DNA of 33,273 nucleotides from Microcaldota archaeon (GCA_021813025.1 JAKAME010000006.1:1-33273); one strand, 5' to 3'. Numbered from the stretch's first letter, positions 1 through 9,483 are shown. Program-made: numbers and translations. Notes: a model not told the origin generated them from the sequence alone.

Positions 1-1288
1 TGGAGCGGGTGGACCAGAAAGCCTGGGTCTGGCGCTTGTCGTATATGGAATCCGCGGCCTCCCGCTCGGCCTGCGCAAGAGCGAGGGCGTCGTTGGCTGC
101 CGCGAGGCGCGAGTTGTAGGTGCCAAAAGACGTCCATGCGCCCTCGTCGAATGAGAGGCCGGCAGCCACAGTCCTTGTTGGGAGTGGCCGGCTGGCCGAC
201 CAGCCTGCAGCGTCCAGCGCGTTCATCCGCGTAGCGGCCTGGTCTGCCTGCACTTTGGCGTCCGACTCCGCCGCGGCGCGCTCGGCCTCAAGCCGCATGT
301 ATGCATAGGAGAGGCTGGAGCGGAAATAGGCTGCCTGCGCAATTAGGGTGCGCTCGCCATCGGAAGCCAGGTCGTTGAACACGGCGGACGGCGAGCCGCT
401 GTCGTTGAAAGGCAGGGGGTCGGCAGGGGCGTCGCAGAGGGCCTGCACGCGCGAGAGCACCCGATAAGCCCGCGCATACGCAAGCGCCGGGCGGTTGGAC
501 AGGTCGCCCTCGGGCAGGCGCAGGGAGGAGTCGCGCGAATAGCGGGAGGCGTCGGAGACGAAGGCGTTCCATTCGTCCAGCGCGGGCTTGGCTGAGCCTG
601 CATAAATAGAGTCCGCCCCGCCGGCAAACGAGAGGTTGTCCGCCTGCCCCTGCGCATCTGCGAATGCTGCATCAGCCGCAATTGAGGCGGAGGAGAGGGC
701 CGAGGTGGATGCTTGCATGGCCGCGTCCCATTTGGGAGGATAGTCGAAGAGGGGGCCGAGCAGCGAGGAGATGAGGCTGGTGAAGATGTCATGGGTGATG
801 TCGATGACGCAGAGTGGGGAAGAGCCGATGAGAAGGGTGGAGGCGAGGCAGGAGGAGAGCTTCTGTCTTGTGATGTCAAGGCTCAGGGATGCCTGGTTTG
901 AGGAGGCTGCTGCATAGGCCTGCCGCGCAGCGCTCGCCTGCTCGCGCGCATTCTTGAGATTGGCCGATGCGTCTGGGGAGAATGGAATGATGGATGCTGC
1001 GCGCGTCGGCGCGCCGGGAGCCCATGAGCCTATTTCAAGGTTGTCCAGCGCCTGTATTGAGGCCATGCTGTAAAGGCGTGGCGAGCGCACCACAATCCAC
1101 GAGGTGTTCCAATAGGTGGAGGTCCAGAAAGGGGGGCAGGAAATGGCGAGGGGCGCGGACTGCAGCGAGGGCGTCTGGTATATTGAGCCGTTGGGGAGCA
1201 GGAATTGGGAGGCTGAAGGGAGAAGGGGCAGAGAGAGCAGGAGGATGAACATGAAAGAGGCAGAGGAGAAGAAGCGGCATCCCACCAT
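1..1288 (-). CDS. Secreted Ala-rich helical protein, 3'-truncated by the window edge
   Basis: An open reading frame runs from an ATG at 1288 off the left edge (about 429 codons visible, no stop). The N-terminus is a signal peptide: a short basic start followed by a hydrophobic stretch around residues 12-27 (FMFILLLSLPLLPSA). The mature part is rich in Ala, Ser, Gln and Asp (for example ARQAYAAA, LAAANDALALAQAEREA), which suggests long helices, possibly coiled coil. The start fits a leaderless transcript because a T-rich TATA-like box (1312-1320) lies about 28 nt upstream. I do not recognise the family. A surface or S-layer-associated protein is a reasonable guess from export alone. The C-terminus, and any membrane anchor, is outside the window. 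Confidence 0.72.
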   Translation of the reverse strand, partial: MVGCRFFSSASFMFILLLSLPLLPSASQFLLPNGSIYQTPSLQSAPLAISCPPFWTSTYWNTSWIVVRSPRLYSMASIQALDNLEIGSWAPGAPTRAASIIPFSPDASANLKNAREQASAARQAYAAASSNQASLSLDITRQKLSSCLASTLLIGSSPLCVIDITHDIFTSLISSLLGPLFDYPPKWDAAMQASTSALSSASIAADAAFADAQGQADNLSFAGGADSIYAGSAKPALDEWNAFVSDASRYSRDSSLRLPEGDLSNRPALAYARAYRVLSRVQALCDAPADPLPFNDSGSPSAVFNDLASDGERTLIAQAAYFRSSLSYAYMRLEAERAAAESDAKVQADQAATRMNALDAAGWSASRPLPTRTVAAGLSFDEGAWTSFGTYNSRLAAANDALALAQAEREAADSIYDKRQTQAFWSTRS

Positions 1289-1311
1289 ATGGGCAGGTAA
1301 TGGAGGCGGGG

Positions 1312-1320
1312 AATAAAAAA
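1312..1320 (-). promoter_or_regulatory. TATA-like box for the 1288 secreted-protein gene
   Basis: The minus strand reads TTTTTTATT centred about 28 nt upstream of the ATG at 1288. This spacing matches a leaderless archaeal transcript and supports that start codon. Confidence 0.45.
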
Positions 1321-1412
1321 CTAACAGATGAATCTTCTTCTGAAAATGTAAAGCTAAACTATGGCCTAGTACTATTAGGAGTTTTTAAGTCCAAGTAGCC
1401 CACTAAGGATGA

Positions 1413-3518
1413 TTAGGAATTCCCGATATCAAATTGTAATACCAGCCTATCTGGGTCCAAGCTGAATACAATCTGGCGATCTTTTTCAGCAAGCTCATTA
1501 TTTCTCCGGAGTGAATGGACAAGACTGCGACAATGGTAAAGTTCAGGATTTTTCGGGTCTATTGATATGGCATATGACAGAGAATCGAGGGCACGTTTGG
1601 CTTTGTCAGAAGTGGTCATCTCTTCAAATTTCAAAGCCAGAATTTCACTTAACGCATCTTTTGCTAGAATAGCCAATTCCTTGAATTTCGGATTTTCGGA
1701 AGCAAATGCAAAGATATTATCTTCGTGACTCTCCATATTGAACAGAGTAGCCATACCCTTCCAGAATAATTCATTGGCAGTTTGTTCATCCATATTCACT
1801 CTCTGTCCGATTCCCTTGAAATCTGGGGGAGGCGTGAAAAGACCGCCTAAAGGCATTGTTGTTTTACAAATGAAGAAGTTATAGTCGTCCACACGGAATG
1901 TAAGAATATTGGCTTCAGAATCAAAGGAAACATCTCGGTATCCCCCACCGTAAACATTCTTGGTAGTTTCTTCCAATGTTGGGTAGTGACTCAGCGATGA
2001 CAAAAAGGCGATTGTTAGGAATGCTTGATCGGATGCACTTGGACAGCGACATAATTTGATGCGCGATTCGTACATTGATTTTAAAGCAGGGCTGAGGCTG
2101 TTGGATATCGTGTCAAGTATCTCTTGGGCCTTATCGAGTTGTTTGGCGCGGATGCAGGCGTCGAACATGTGGATAGGTAATTGGATAGGCACCGGGGCCT
2201 CATGGAACATTGTCTGGGCTTCAAATAATTTTTCAAGAATTTTTCCATGGCCAAGGGCTTTCAAGTCACGGTTGTCGCGGACGTAATCCTCGAAGCGTTC
2301 AACGAACTCTTCATCAGATAGCAAGCTGTAGTTGAGAATGGTCGAAAACATTATCTCCCGGTTGTAAAAATCAGTTCCAAGCTGCGGGTCGATATCGGCC
2401 AGTTTGGAGTTGCCCCCTTTTTCCATCGAGCGTATTTTCTCAACGACTTTTTTCTCCTCAATGGAAGCCGTCGGGTCTTTTGACAGTTTTATATTCAAAA
2501 GAAAGTCCGTTTGCACGCGATATGCTTTCATAAAAACGCGTTTGGCATCCTCTTGCCGCCCCTCAGACAAGTAAGCAAGGCCAAGGTGGAAATAGCCCAT
2601 CGGATTGTCGCATGATATCTGCAATAGGCGCAGGGAGGCGAGCTTCAGGCTCTTGTAGTCCCCTGATTTTCGCAGGTCGGGCAGGATGGCAATGAGCGAT
2701 GCGGGCGTCAAAATCTTGTAGAAGGAAGCAGGTGGGTAATCGCCTATCGACATGTCCAGCCCAACCATGCCCTCCGCCACAAGAAGGTTATTTACTGCAA
2801 GCGGCTCCCCCATCCGGGCGGCCTGCTTCAGGAAGCCGACTCCGTCCTTTTGAAGGTCGTTCGACATAATCGTTCCCGTATTGGTCAAATAGGCAGCGAT
2901 GAGGGACTCATCCGTCATCGGCACCATCACGCTGTGCTGGGCGCCAAAAACGTGCTGCGTAAAATCAATGAGGATGAGGCTCCACTCCCTGTCCGGCTGT
3001 ATCCCCGAAAGATTCAGGATCATTTTCTCGAATTCGCCATCCGCCTCAAAACGACGATGACGGAGTTTGCCCGGCACCTCTGTGCTTTCGAGAATGATGC
3101 CTCCGCACGCATGGAAGTCCCGCTGGGCCGGGACGCGGTACACCAGACATCCGATTGAAGCGGAATAATCCGTGTTGAGCCCCGCCTGGTTGCATATGGA
3201 CAGGAACAGAAATGTCTCGTCCAGGCAGCAAGCGAGCTTTTGGGTATACACTTCCGTTGCGGTGAACGCCTTTCCTTTTTCCCGGACGCAGTATTTTATG
3301 CCGTGTCGGCCGTCTATTTCAATATCATGGAGCAAATTCTCCAACGCCGCCATCTTGTCTCGCCTGTATTCAAGCCGAAATCTCCCGGCCCTTTCCACGA
3401 TTTTTTGGTCTGCCTGAATGGGGTTGATGTTCATCCACTTCCCGGCTACGTTGACGGTTTCGAACTGCTTCGCGTACAATCCGCGGCCCGCCTGATTCGA
3501 AATTTCTTTATACCCCAT
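1413..3518 (-). CDS. Transglutaminase-like / TPR-repeat protein
   Basis: Third gene of a minus-strand operon (701 aa). I start it at the ATG at 3518: it follows an AGGTG ribosome-binding motif and overlaps the upstream stop by 11 bp. The frame also stays open 17 codons further upstream. Residues about 90-190 resemble a transglutaminase/papain-like core: LACCLDETFLFLS (Cys97/Cys98), then DFHACGGI (His136), then WSLILIDFTQ (Asp185), in the order and surroundings of a Cys-His-Asp triad. The rest is helical with TPR-like segments (for example PMGYFHLGLAYLSEGRQEDAKRVF and a C-terminal DPKNPELYHCRSLVHSLRRNNELAEK). No signal peptide or membrane segment is seen, so it is probably cytoplasmic. It sits directly behind a zinc-peptidase-like gene. 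Activity is inferred from motif order only. The gene is AT-richer than the AglB and pilin loci. Confidence 0.68.
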   Translation of the reverse strand: MGYKEISNQAGRGLYAKQFETVNVAGKWMNINPIQADQKIVERAGRFRLEYRRDKMAALENLLHDIEIDGRHGIKYCVREKGKAFTATEVYTQKLACCLDETFLFLSICNQAGLNTDYSASIGCLVYRVPAQRDFHACGGIILESTEVPGKLRHRRFEADGEFEKMILNLSGIQPDREWSLILIDFTQHVFGAQHSVMVPMTDESLIAAYLTNTGTIMSNDLQKDGVGFLKQAARMGEPLAVNNLLVAEGMVGLDMSIGDYPPASFYKILTPASLIAILPDLRKSGDYKSLKLASLRLLQISCDNPMGYFHLGLAYLSEGRQEDAKRVFMKAYRVQTDFLLNIKLSKDPTASIEEKKVVEKIRSMEKGGNSKLADIDPQLGTDFYNREIMFSTILNYSLLSDEEFVERFEDYVRDNRDLKALGHGKILEKLFEAQTMFHEAPVPIQLPIHMFDACIRAKQLDKAQEILDTISNSLSPALKSMYESRIKLCRCPSASDQAFLTIAFLSSLSHYPTLEETTKNVYGGGYRDVSFDSEANILTFRVDDYNFFICKTTMPLGGLFTPPPDFKGIGQRVNMDEQTANELFWKGMATLFNMESHEDNIFAFASENPKFKELAILAKDALSEILALKFEEMTTSDKAKRALDSLSYAISIDPKNPELYHCRSLVHSLRRNNELAEKDRQIVFSLDPDRLVLQFDIGNS

Positions 3519-6366
3519 TTTTCGACACCTTTTCAACGAAAGCTTCCAAATTTTCAGCAATCTGTCCACTATCCGCCCTCTTCGGGCTCAGGGAGCCATC
3601 CTCATTTTTCACGTATCCAAAGTCAAAGTTCTTGTAAAACTCGAAGGACAGGTATTTCTGGGCGTTCTGGACGAGTTCATTCGCGTCTCCTGAATACTTC
3701 TGGAACCTTGGTTGCGCGGCCTCTGAAATGAGCAATAGCGAGGTTGCGAGAACCTCCTGAACTGTCGGGTCTGATATGTTCAGGTGGGCCAGCAATTCAA
3801 CCGAACCCCGCATGGCAAGGTCCGTGAACGCGAGCGTGCGCGGAATGGAGGCGAATCGAGACTCATCCATGAATTTGAGTATTACGGCGGACATTTGCGC
3901 CGAGTGTTTCCAATCAAATGCATCGTGGAGCGTCAGGTTTTCCGCGGCTGCATGTTTTTCGACATAGCGGTAGGCACTCTCAAATCTGGGAACCAGTTCG
4001 AGTGGCCGGGCCGGGGAGCAAGAGACGAGTTCGTTATTGTCCCTGAGGAGCTGCAGCGTCAAGTCCCACATGTCCGGCTGGACTTCATGGGCCTTCTGAT
4101 AATTCATGGAGGCAGTATGAATCATTCTCGTGATTTCATCCGGTGCGGACCGAACGGGATACTTCTTCCGCATGGAAACGAAAGAATCCGCGATTTTGGC
4201 CGTCAAGCCCAGATGGTAATATGAATAACGCGTGTTCTGTCTCAGCGAGCTTAGTTCGGCCTCGGTCGTCAAACAGCGTTCGGAGAGATAGATGACCAAA
4301 TCATCCAACGACTGGGGCTTTGACCCAGAGTCCAGCGGCTGGACGGCGAACTTCAGCTGCTGGGCCATGTCCCCCCCTGTCTTTTCCGGGGCAAATTCGC
4401 CGTCTCCTTGGGGGGTCGTCTTCCGCTTCTTCTGCTTGGCATAATCCAAGGCGTGCTCCACGTACTCCGGTTTCAATATTACTCCAATGGCAAAAGACGG
4501 CTTTTTGCCAGTATACTCGGGAATGCCATCCTGAAGGTCACGCATCGGCGAAGCAGTCATTTGGGTTGCAGGCACAACCTGCCCATTCATGCGGCATATG
4601 ATGCCGGCCTGGGAACTCGCGTAGAAGTGGTCTCCGTATATCCGCTCAAGCGCTTCGTGGATTTCGGCCAGGGTCTGCACATGGAATTCTTTTGAACAGT
4701 AGGGCAATGCCGTCTCATCCGAGACGACGAGCTCGTGGAGTGTCACTCGAATCTGCTCCGGGACTTGCTCGGAGAATTTGGACGCGTATGTTTCAAATAT
4801 GTCATTCGCGCGCGTCTCGAAATTCTGGTAGTTTTCGAAGCTTTCAATCAGCAGGCTGGTCGATATCTCATTGGCGTTTGGGATATGCTGCCGCTGCTCG
4901 TAAACGGCATTATATCCCTCTCCGATGGTATCGAAAATCTGTTCCAATGTGGCCAATTTTCCATCGTTCTTGCTTGCGTAATTCACAATGGAGGATTCGA
5001 GCAAATGTGCTGTCTGTTCATCTATTTCAGAACCAAACTTCAATGAAATTTCAGATGCGAGGCTTTCTGCAGTTTGAATATTTGGGGATTTCTCTATTCC
5101 AGTTGACAATGGAGTATTTTTTAGGGACTCTGAGAAATTCGCCGTAGCTTGCGCGAAAATCTGCTTTTGCACTTCGCTTATGGGCAGATTATTTTTGTCA
5201 AGAGCAGATTTTAGAGTATTGATAACCTCATAAGCGTTCGGTTTTTTGGAGTACTTGAAGTAATAGCACATGCACACTTGAGCGACAAGCCTTTCGATGT
5301 ATTCCGGCTCGACATGCGACAGGGCTTCCCTGGCTTCCCGCATGGTGTAGCTAGAAAAGCCGGGCTTGCTCTTCATTTCAGTGATTTTGGCGTCTGTCGC
5401 TTCAGCCTTTTTGTTATCTTCCTTTAGCTCGGGGGGTTCGGTCTTTGAGGGATGCATGGATTCGGAAGGTTCAGACTCGTTCTCCTTCTGCTTGCTGATT
5501 TTCAGTTTAACCTGTTTGACATGATTGATGAAGTTCTCATAAGCTTCTGAAGATTGAGGAGGCTTTGGCTTTTGGTCTGGTTCGGCTGGCATGGTCTTTT
5601 GGCCTAACTCGAAGATTCGCTCGATATCTGATTCGGATACCCCTTTCGAGTGGAGTATCCGAACAACTGCCTTGTCATCTCGAGAGACGTATGCATCGAG
5701 GATATCTTTCTCGTCGATTCCGAGCTCATAGACTAAGTTCTTGAACGAGTCTAATGCGTTTTGATAAGATGCTACGAACGTGGCCCTATCGAACCTATCC
5801 ATGGCCTTTTGTGTAATCCACTCGGTTGCAGCCTCATTCAACCATTCGTTATTGAAGGAACCGAAATTATGACATAGCTCATGATAAACTGTAGAGGCGA
5901 TGAGATCCCCACGTTTAAGACTAGAGTTCTTTGGAAATTTTCTAAATTCGAGATCGACATTGACCAGATCGACCACAGAGATTGGATAATCTGAAGGAGT
6001 GAAACCCAAAACGCACTTTTCGATGACCAGGTTTCGGGCCATTCCTTCATTGTCATCGCATTCTTGACTGATTTTAGACTTTGAAAACCCATTTTTTGCG
6101 CCAACCTGACGGATACTTTCAGCAAGGAAACGAAACACCTCGTCGTGGGTGCCGCAAATTCGAAACACAATATCGCTGCTCTGCAGGCGCGGTGCATTTC
6201 CCAGACAAGTCTCCATGAACTTTTTCAGATTGTTGAAAACTAGTTCTTTGATTTTAGCATTTTGGGCTTCGGTTGGGCTCTCGGTTATGGTCTTCTGCTG
6301 GGAGAATTTATCGGGCCGCACTGAATCGCCTTGGGCGGCGAAAAATAACCTCTGAACCGGGCTCAT
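3508..6366 (-). CDS. HEXXH zinc-metallopeptidase-like protein, 952 aa
   Basis: Second gene of the operon. The start ATG at 6366 overlaps the upstream stop by 4 bp (ATGA), so translation is coupled. The key motif is HELCH at residues 162-166, followed by EWLNEAATEW (Glu178), the pattern of gluzincins in which HEXXH gives two zinc ligands and a downstream Glu in a W-L-x-E-A/G segment gives the third. A hydrophilic linker rich in Pro, Glu, Ser and Lys follows (about residues 265-335). The remaining 600 residues are mostly helical and match nothing I recognise. There is no signal peptide or transmembrane segment, so a cytoplasmic protease is expected. Substrate and family are unknown. The length is far above that of simple zincins, so the C-terminal part probably selects targets or partners. 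Confidence 0.75.
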   Translation of the reverse strand: MSPVQRLFFAAQGDSVRPDKFSQQKTITESPTEAQNAKIKELVFNNLKKFMETCLGNAPRLQSSDIVFRICGTHDEVFRFLAESIRQVGAKNGFSKSKISQECDDNEGMARNLVIEKCVLGFTPSDYPISVVDLVNVDLEFRKFPKNSSLKRGDLIASTVYHELCHNFGSFNNEWLNEAATEWITQKAMDRFDRATFVASYQNALDSFKNLVYELGIDEKDILDAYVSRDDKAVVRILHSKGVSESDIERIFELGQKTMPAEPDQKPKPPQSSEAYENFINHVKQVKLKISKQKENESEPSESMHPSKTEPPELKEDNKKAEATDAKITEMKSKPGFSSYTMREAREALSHVEPEYIERLVAQVCMCYYFKYSKKPNAYEVINTLKSALDKNNLPISEVQKQIFAQATANFSESLKNTPLSTGIEKSPNIQTAESLASEISLKFGSEIDEQTAHLLESSIVNYASKNDGKLATLEQIFDTIGEGYNAVYEQRQHIPNANEISTSLLIESFENYQNFETRANDIFETYASKFSEQVPEQIRVTLHELVVSDETALPYCSKEFHVQTLAEIHEALERIYGDHFYASSQAGIICRMNGQVVPATQMTASPMRDLQDGIPEYTGKKPSFAIGVILKPEYVEHALDYAKQKKRKTTPQGDGEFAPEKTGGDMAQQLKFAVQPLDSGSKPQSLDDLVIYLSERCLTTEAELSSLRQNTRYSYYHLGLTAKIADSFVSMRKKYPVRSAPDEITRMIHTASMNYQKAHEVQPDMWDLTLQLLRDNNELVSCSPARPLELVPRFESAYRYVEKHAAAENLTLHDAFDWKHSAQMSAVILKFMDESRFASIPRTLAFTDLAMRGSVELLAHLNISDPTVQEVLATSLLLISEAAQPRFQKYSGDANELVQNAQKYLSFEFYKNFDFGYVKNEDGSLSPKRADSGQIAENLEAFVEKVSKNGV

Positions 6367-7085
6367 TCTAGTTCACCAAGCCAGCCCCCTAAATAGTACC
6401 AGTAGCATATTGGGTCGTTGGGGCGTTCTTTGCCGCTAAGACGGATATACGCTTGATTGACGGCTTCAAAAAGGGCAGGAGACTCGCGGCCGGGTCTGCG
6501 CGGATTGAACAAGGCGGTATTGAAATATACGACAGTGCGAGCGATTTTCTCGGCGACATTCGTACCAGATTCCAACAGTCGTTCGACTTCATCGATAGAT
6601 TCGGCCTTTTTGATTTGCTCCTCGATTGCAGATAACTCGCAGACCAACGGCTTAATCCGTTCAAGATAATCGAGAGGGGGAGTTCGCCATCTAAGAATGC
6701 ATGTCCGTACGCGCGGCCAATTGCCAGTTAGGCGCAGATATGCCTTATCCGCGGCCCCATAGACATCCGGGAGAACCTGGTCGATAGGCTCGGGCGTCAG
6801 ATATTTTGAGTCGAACCATTCTTTGGAGGCATCCTTAATCTTTATGCGGATGGCGATATTGGCACGCAGAAGACGGTTGACTTCTTCAATTGACGCGGAA
6901 TTTTTGATTTTGTTCTCGATTATAGCCAGTTCGTCTATCAGCGGCTGAATCCGCTTGAGGCAATCGGAAGGCACCTTTTGGGGCTTTTTTTCTGAAGAAG
7001 AAGGCGGACTCGATGGTGCTTGGTCAAAGCTGTCCCATATGCTCCCGGTATCGCTTCCACTCTTAGCCCTCTCTCTCCCACGCAT
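6363..7085 (-). CDS. Unknown helical protein with internal duplication
   Basis: First gene of the operon (240 aa from the ATG at 7085). A longer frame begins with TTG at 7122-7124, but the TATA box TTATAAA at 7108-7114 lies 26 nt upstream of the internal ATG, so the shorter leaderless form is preferred. After a Ser/Pro/Lys-rich N-terminus there are two related repeats, about residues 42-123 and 139-220. Each has the plan L-x-R-I-x-P-L-x-x-E-L, A-I-I/E-E, S-I-E/D-E-V-x-R-L-L, ending in A-Y-L/I-R-L-S/T-G. The repeats are predicted helical. I do not recognise the domain. Its position before the HEXXH peptidase-like gene with a 4-bp overlap suggests a partner, adaptor or regulator of that protein. 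Confidence 0.65.
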   Translation of the reverse strand: MRGRERAKSGSDTGSIWDSFDQAPSSPPSSSEKKPQKVPSDCLKRIQPLIDELAIIENKIKNSASIEEVNRLLRANIAIRIKIKDASKEWFDSKYLTPEPIDQVLPDVYGAADKAYLRLTGNWPRVRTCILRWRTPPLDYLERIKPLVCELSAIEEQIKKAESIDEVERLLESGTNVAEKIARTVVYFNTALFNPRRPGRESPALFEAVNQAYIRLSGKERPNDPICYWYYLGGWLGELE

Positions 7086-7107
7086 ACCCACATTATCTTT
7101 ATTTGTG

Positions 7108-7114
7108 TTTATAA
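7108..7114 (-). promoter_or_regulatory. TATA box of the peptidase operon
   Basis: TTATAAA on the minus strand, 26 nt upstream of the ATG at 7085. It falls inside the longer TTG-initiated frame, which argues against that longer start. Confidence 0.55.
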
Positions 7115-7236
7115 GTTTATCCAACCCCCGGAGGCCCGACTCAGCCAGTCAAAAACGAGAAACAACTGTTTTATCAGATAGGCGCAAGCGACTGGGAGCC
7201 CAAGAAGCAGGCCTGCACGACGGCAAAGACTACGCG

Positions 7237-7243
7237 TATAAAA
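7237..7243 (+). promoter_or_regulatory. TATA box upstream of the 605-aa gene
   Basis: TATAAAA at 7237-7243 predicts transcription from about 7266. That leaves a leader of about 22 nt carrying GGGAG (7276-7280), 7 nt before the ATG at 7288. Confidence 0.5.
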
Positions 7244-7287
7244 ACATGAGGGCCGAATCGGGCTAGCTGAAAAGTGGGAGTACTGCT

Positions 7288-9105
7288 ATGGGCTCGAATC
7301 CGAATACCTCAGGAGTAGTACTCAAGCCCCAGCTTGAGATTTCAGTCATGAACGGAAAGCAAACCTACAAGAACGGCCGTGCCAGCCTGGAGCCGGGGTC
7401 AAGCGCCGGGGACGGAATTCGGAAAATGACGCCAGCGCTTGGGCTCATGAACGAGGAGCATGGGGCGCTGGGGACTTATACGAAAGGAATAGACGGCCAA
7501 GTGCTCGAAGGGAAACCCACGGAGGATAACAAAAGAAACCCGAACCACAGGGCCGTCTTCCGTGACGGCCCGGAAGACTACCGAAGCAAAGACGAAAAAC
7601 TGGTTGGGAAAGGGCTGGAATGGGTTGCCCAAAGAGACGGCAAGAACTACATTCTGCGCGCCCGCCTGCCGGATGGCCAGATAGTTAACATCACTCCAGA
7701 GAACCTTATTCTGGATTCGGGAGAGAAGCTCCATCTTCTCCTCATCCTCAACAGCGGGGCAGGCGAGGTCTCGAAAGGGGAGAAAGCCCTGCTATTCGAG
7801 CAATTCCAGATAAACGACCAAAACGCGCAGATAGTAGACTCCAGCCTGCGCGTTCGCATACAGGATTTGGTTTTTGATGTGGAGATTGCCCCTGAATTGT
7901 TCGAATCGTTTCCAGTCACTTACAGTCCGGCGCGGATTGGCAATGAGATACGCCCAATCAGATGGGAGGCCTGGGTCCAGCCCAGACTGGTCAAGGCCCG
8001 CGAGTGGATGGAGACGCAGCAGATGGATGAGCTGAGGGCCCAGTCGGATTATATGGACGGCCTCTCGCCCCTTCTCATGGCGCTGGCGCAGGAACTTGGC
8101 TCCAAGCGGCGCGCGGACGGCCCGCATTTCCCTTTCACGCGGCAGGATGCGGGGGGCGCGGGTGGCGTGCAGGCTCGCTCTGATTCCGAAATTGATGACG
8201 GCCGGCCGCCGCAGGAAGGATGGGTGGAGGAATTTGGGCGGAAAACTCCCAAGCGGCAGGCCGGCCGCGTGCAGGACGCACAGGTTTGGGCCGATGGCAC
8301 CGGCGCAGTGGCGCATGAGATGAACCAGACCGTGCGGGCACTGGCGCTAAACGCCATCGGCGCATGGAATGAATTGTCAAATGCGCAGAAAGGGAAGAAT
8401 GACGCAAAAGCGCAGAAGACAGCCGGTGGGATGAAGACGGGGAGCGCGGCTCAAACAGACGCCGTATTTGCCAAAAGCAGCAAGCATGAGATGACGCAGG
8501 CCCAAACCTTCTCGCAGCCCGTTCCCTTGCGCAAGCTGGCCGGGCCGCTCACTGATGGAATGGCGATGAATGAGGCGGCCGTGCAGACCATGCCTTTCAG
8601 CCAGATGACAATCCAGCCCCTTGCCGAGCAGATTGCCGATGGGCCGCTGATGACTGGAGAGGGAACGCATATGATGGCGAGCGCAGAAGGCAGCATGGCT
8701 GGCGCGATGGAGGAAGAAAAATTGGCCGGCCGGCCGATTGGCGGGGAGAATTCTCATGGTTTTGAAATGAAAGAGGCCGGATGGGAAGCCGCGGGGGATG
8801 GGAAAGAAAAGGCCCCGGTCGTGCAGCTGCGCGCGCTGAAAAAAGAGAAGAAGGCGGCCGAAGTGATGCTTGCAGACGCGCAGAAGCTCCTGGTTCGGGG
8901 CCACGGCGGGAGCGCCGGGCAAAAGGATGCGAAGCAAAAAACTGCGTCAGTTGTCGCAATCGGCGCCTCCGGGCTTGCGATGAAGAAGCCCGCAAAGCCT
9001 GATGACGGGAAAAAATCGGCCAAAATAGTGAAAGCGGCCAAAGCCGGCCAGCCGATGGAAATTAAGGCTGCCGCAGGGGACAAAGAAAGGAGAGCCGCAG
9101 CTTAA
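7288..9105 (+). CDS. Unknown 605-aa protein with low-complexity C-terminus
   Basis: The start ATG at 7288 has a GGGAG motif 7 nt upstream and a TATA box further up. The N-terminal third (about residues 90-260) looks globular, with alternating beta-like segments (NYILRARLPDGQIVNI, LRVRIQDLVFDVEI). The C-terminal two thirds are hydrophilic, rich in Ala, Lys, Gly, Met and Gln, and end in a Lys/Ala-rich basic tail (for example KKPAKPDDGKKSAK). There is no signal peptide or transmembrane helix. The basic tail could bind nucleic acid, but this is a guess from composition. It is divergent from the peptidase operon, with about 200 bp between the two starts. No family is recognised. Confidence 0.6.
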   Translation: MGSNPNTSGVVLKPQLEISVMNGKQTYKNGRASLEPGSSAGDGIRKMTPALGLMNEEHGALGTYTKGIDGQVLEGKPTEDNKRNPNHRAVFRDGPEDYRSKDEKLVGKGLEWVAQRDGKNYILRARLPDGQIVNITPENLILDSGEKLHLLLILNSGAGEVSKGEKALLFEQFQINDQNAQIVDSSLRVRIQDLVFDVEIAPELFESFPVTYSPARIGNEIRPIRWEAWVQPRLVKAREWMETQQMDELRAQSDYMDGLSPLLMALAQELGSKRRADGPHFPFTRQDAGGAGGVQARSDSEIDDGRPPQEGWVEEFGRKTPKRQAGRVQDAQVWADGTGAVAHEMNQTVRALALNAIGAWNELSNAQKGKNDAKAQKTAGGMKTGSAAQTDAVFAKSSKHEMTQAQTFSQPVPLRKLAGPLTDGMAMNEAAVQTMPFSQMTIQPLAEQIADGPLMTGEGTHMMASAEGSMAGAMEEEKLAGRPIGGENSHGFEMKEAGWEAAGDGKEKAPVVQLRALKKEKKAAEVMLADAQKLLVRGHGGSAGQKDAKQKTASVVAIGASGLAMKKPAKPDDGKKSAKIVKAAKAGQPMEIKAAAGDKERRAAA

Positions 9106-9125
9106 GAAAGAAAATAATCCGATTT

Positions 9126-9443
9126 TCAGCTGCTGACAGCGCTTTTCTGCACGCTGTAGCGCACCAGCTTGGTTTCCCAGATGAATTTGCCGAAGCGGCC
9201 AGGCGAGACCTCGACAGAGACGCCTAGGCGGTTGTCGTCCAGAAACTTCCTGGCGGCCGCAACCTGCGCGTCGCTCACCTCGTCGGTGTTCTGCCACATC
9301 ACCGCCTTGTGCACGTTCACGCAGTCAGTCACAAGCCCGGCGTCAAGCTCGGAGAGGCCGATGGCCTTCAGCCGCTCGAGCACCTGCGAGCCGTTGAGCT
9401 TGTTTGGGTTTAGAAATGCCGCTTCCTCTGCCGATACCGCCAT
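9126..9443 (-). CDS. Small unknown protein, 105 aa
   Basis: I choose the ATG at 9443, not the TTG two codons upstream, because GGTGAT lies 7 nt before it; the same motif precedes several other genes here. The product is soluble and mostly helical at the N-terminus (EEAAFLNPNKLNGSQVLERLKAIGLSELDAGL). A possible C-terminal strand region follows (LGVSVEVSPGRFGKFIWETKL). No catalytic motif is visible. It lies downstream of AglB on the same strand but after a T-rich terminator, so it is probably a separate unit. It converges on the 605-aa gene with a 20-bp gap. Confidence 0.55.
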   Translation of the reverse strand: MAVSAEEAAFLNPNKLNGSQVLERLKAIGLSELDAGLVTDCVNVHKAVMWQNTDEVSDAQVAAARKFLDDNRLGVSVEVSPGRFGKFIWETKLVRYSVQKSAVSS

Positions 9444-9483
9444 AGCCAATCACCGCATGAACTGGTCGCTGGTGGATGAGAGA

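Noticed and set aside
6955..7266. 103-aa plus-strand frame upstream of the 605-aa gene
   Set aside because: It overlaps the start of the peptidase operon and contains both divergent TATA boxes, and it has no domain. A decayed gene end around 7180-7260 cannot be excluded but is unsupported.
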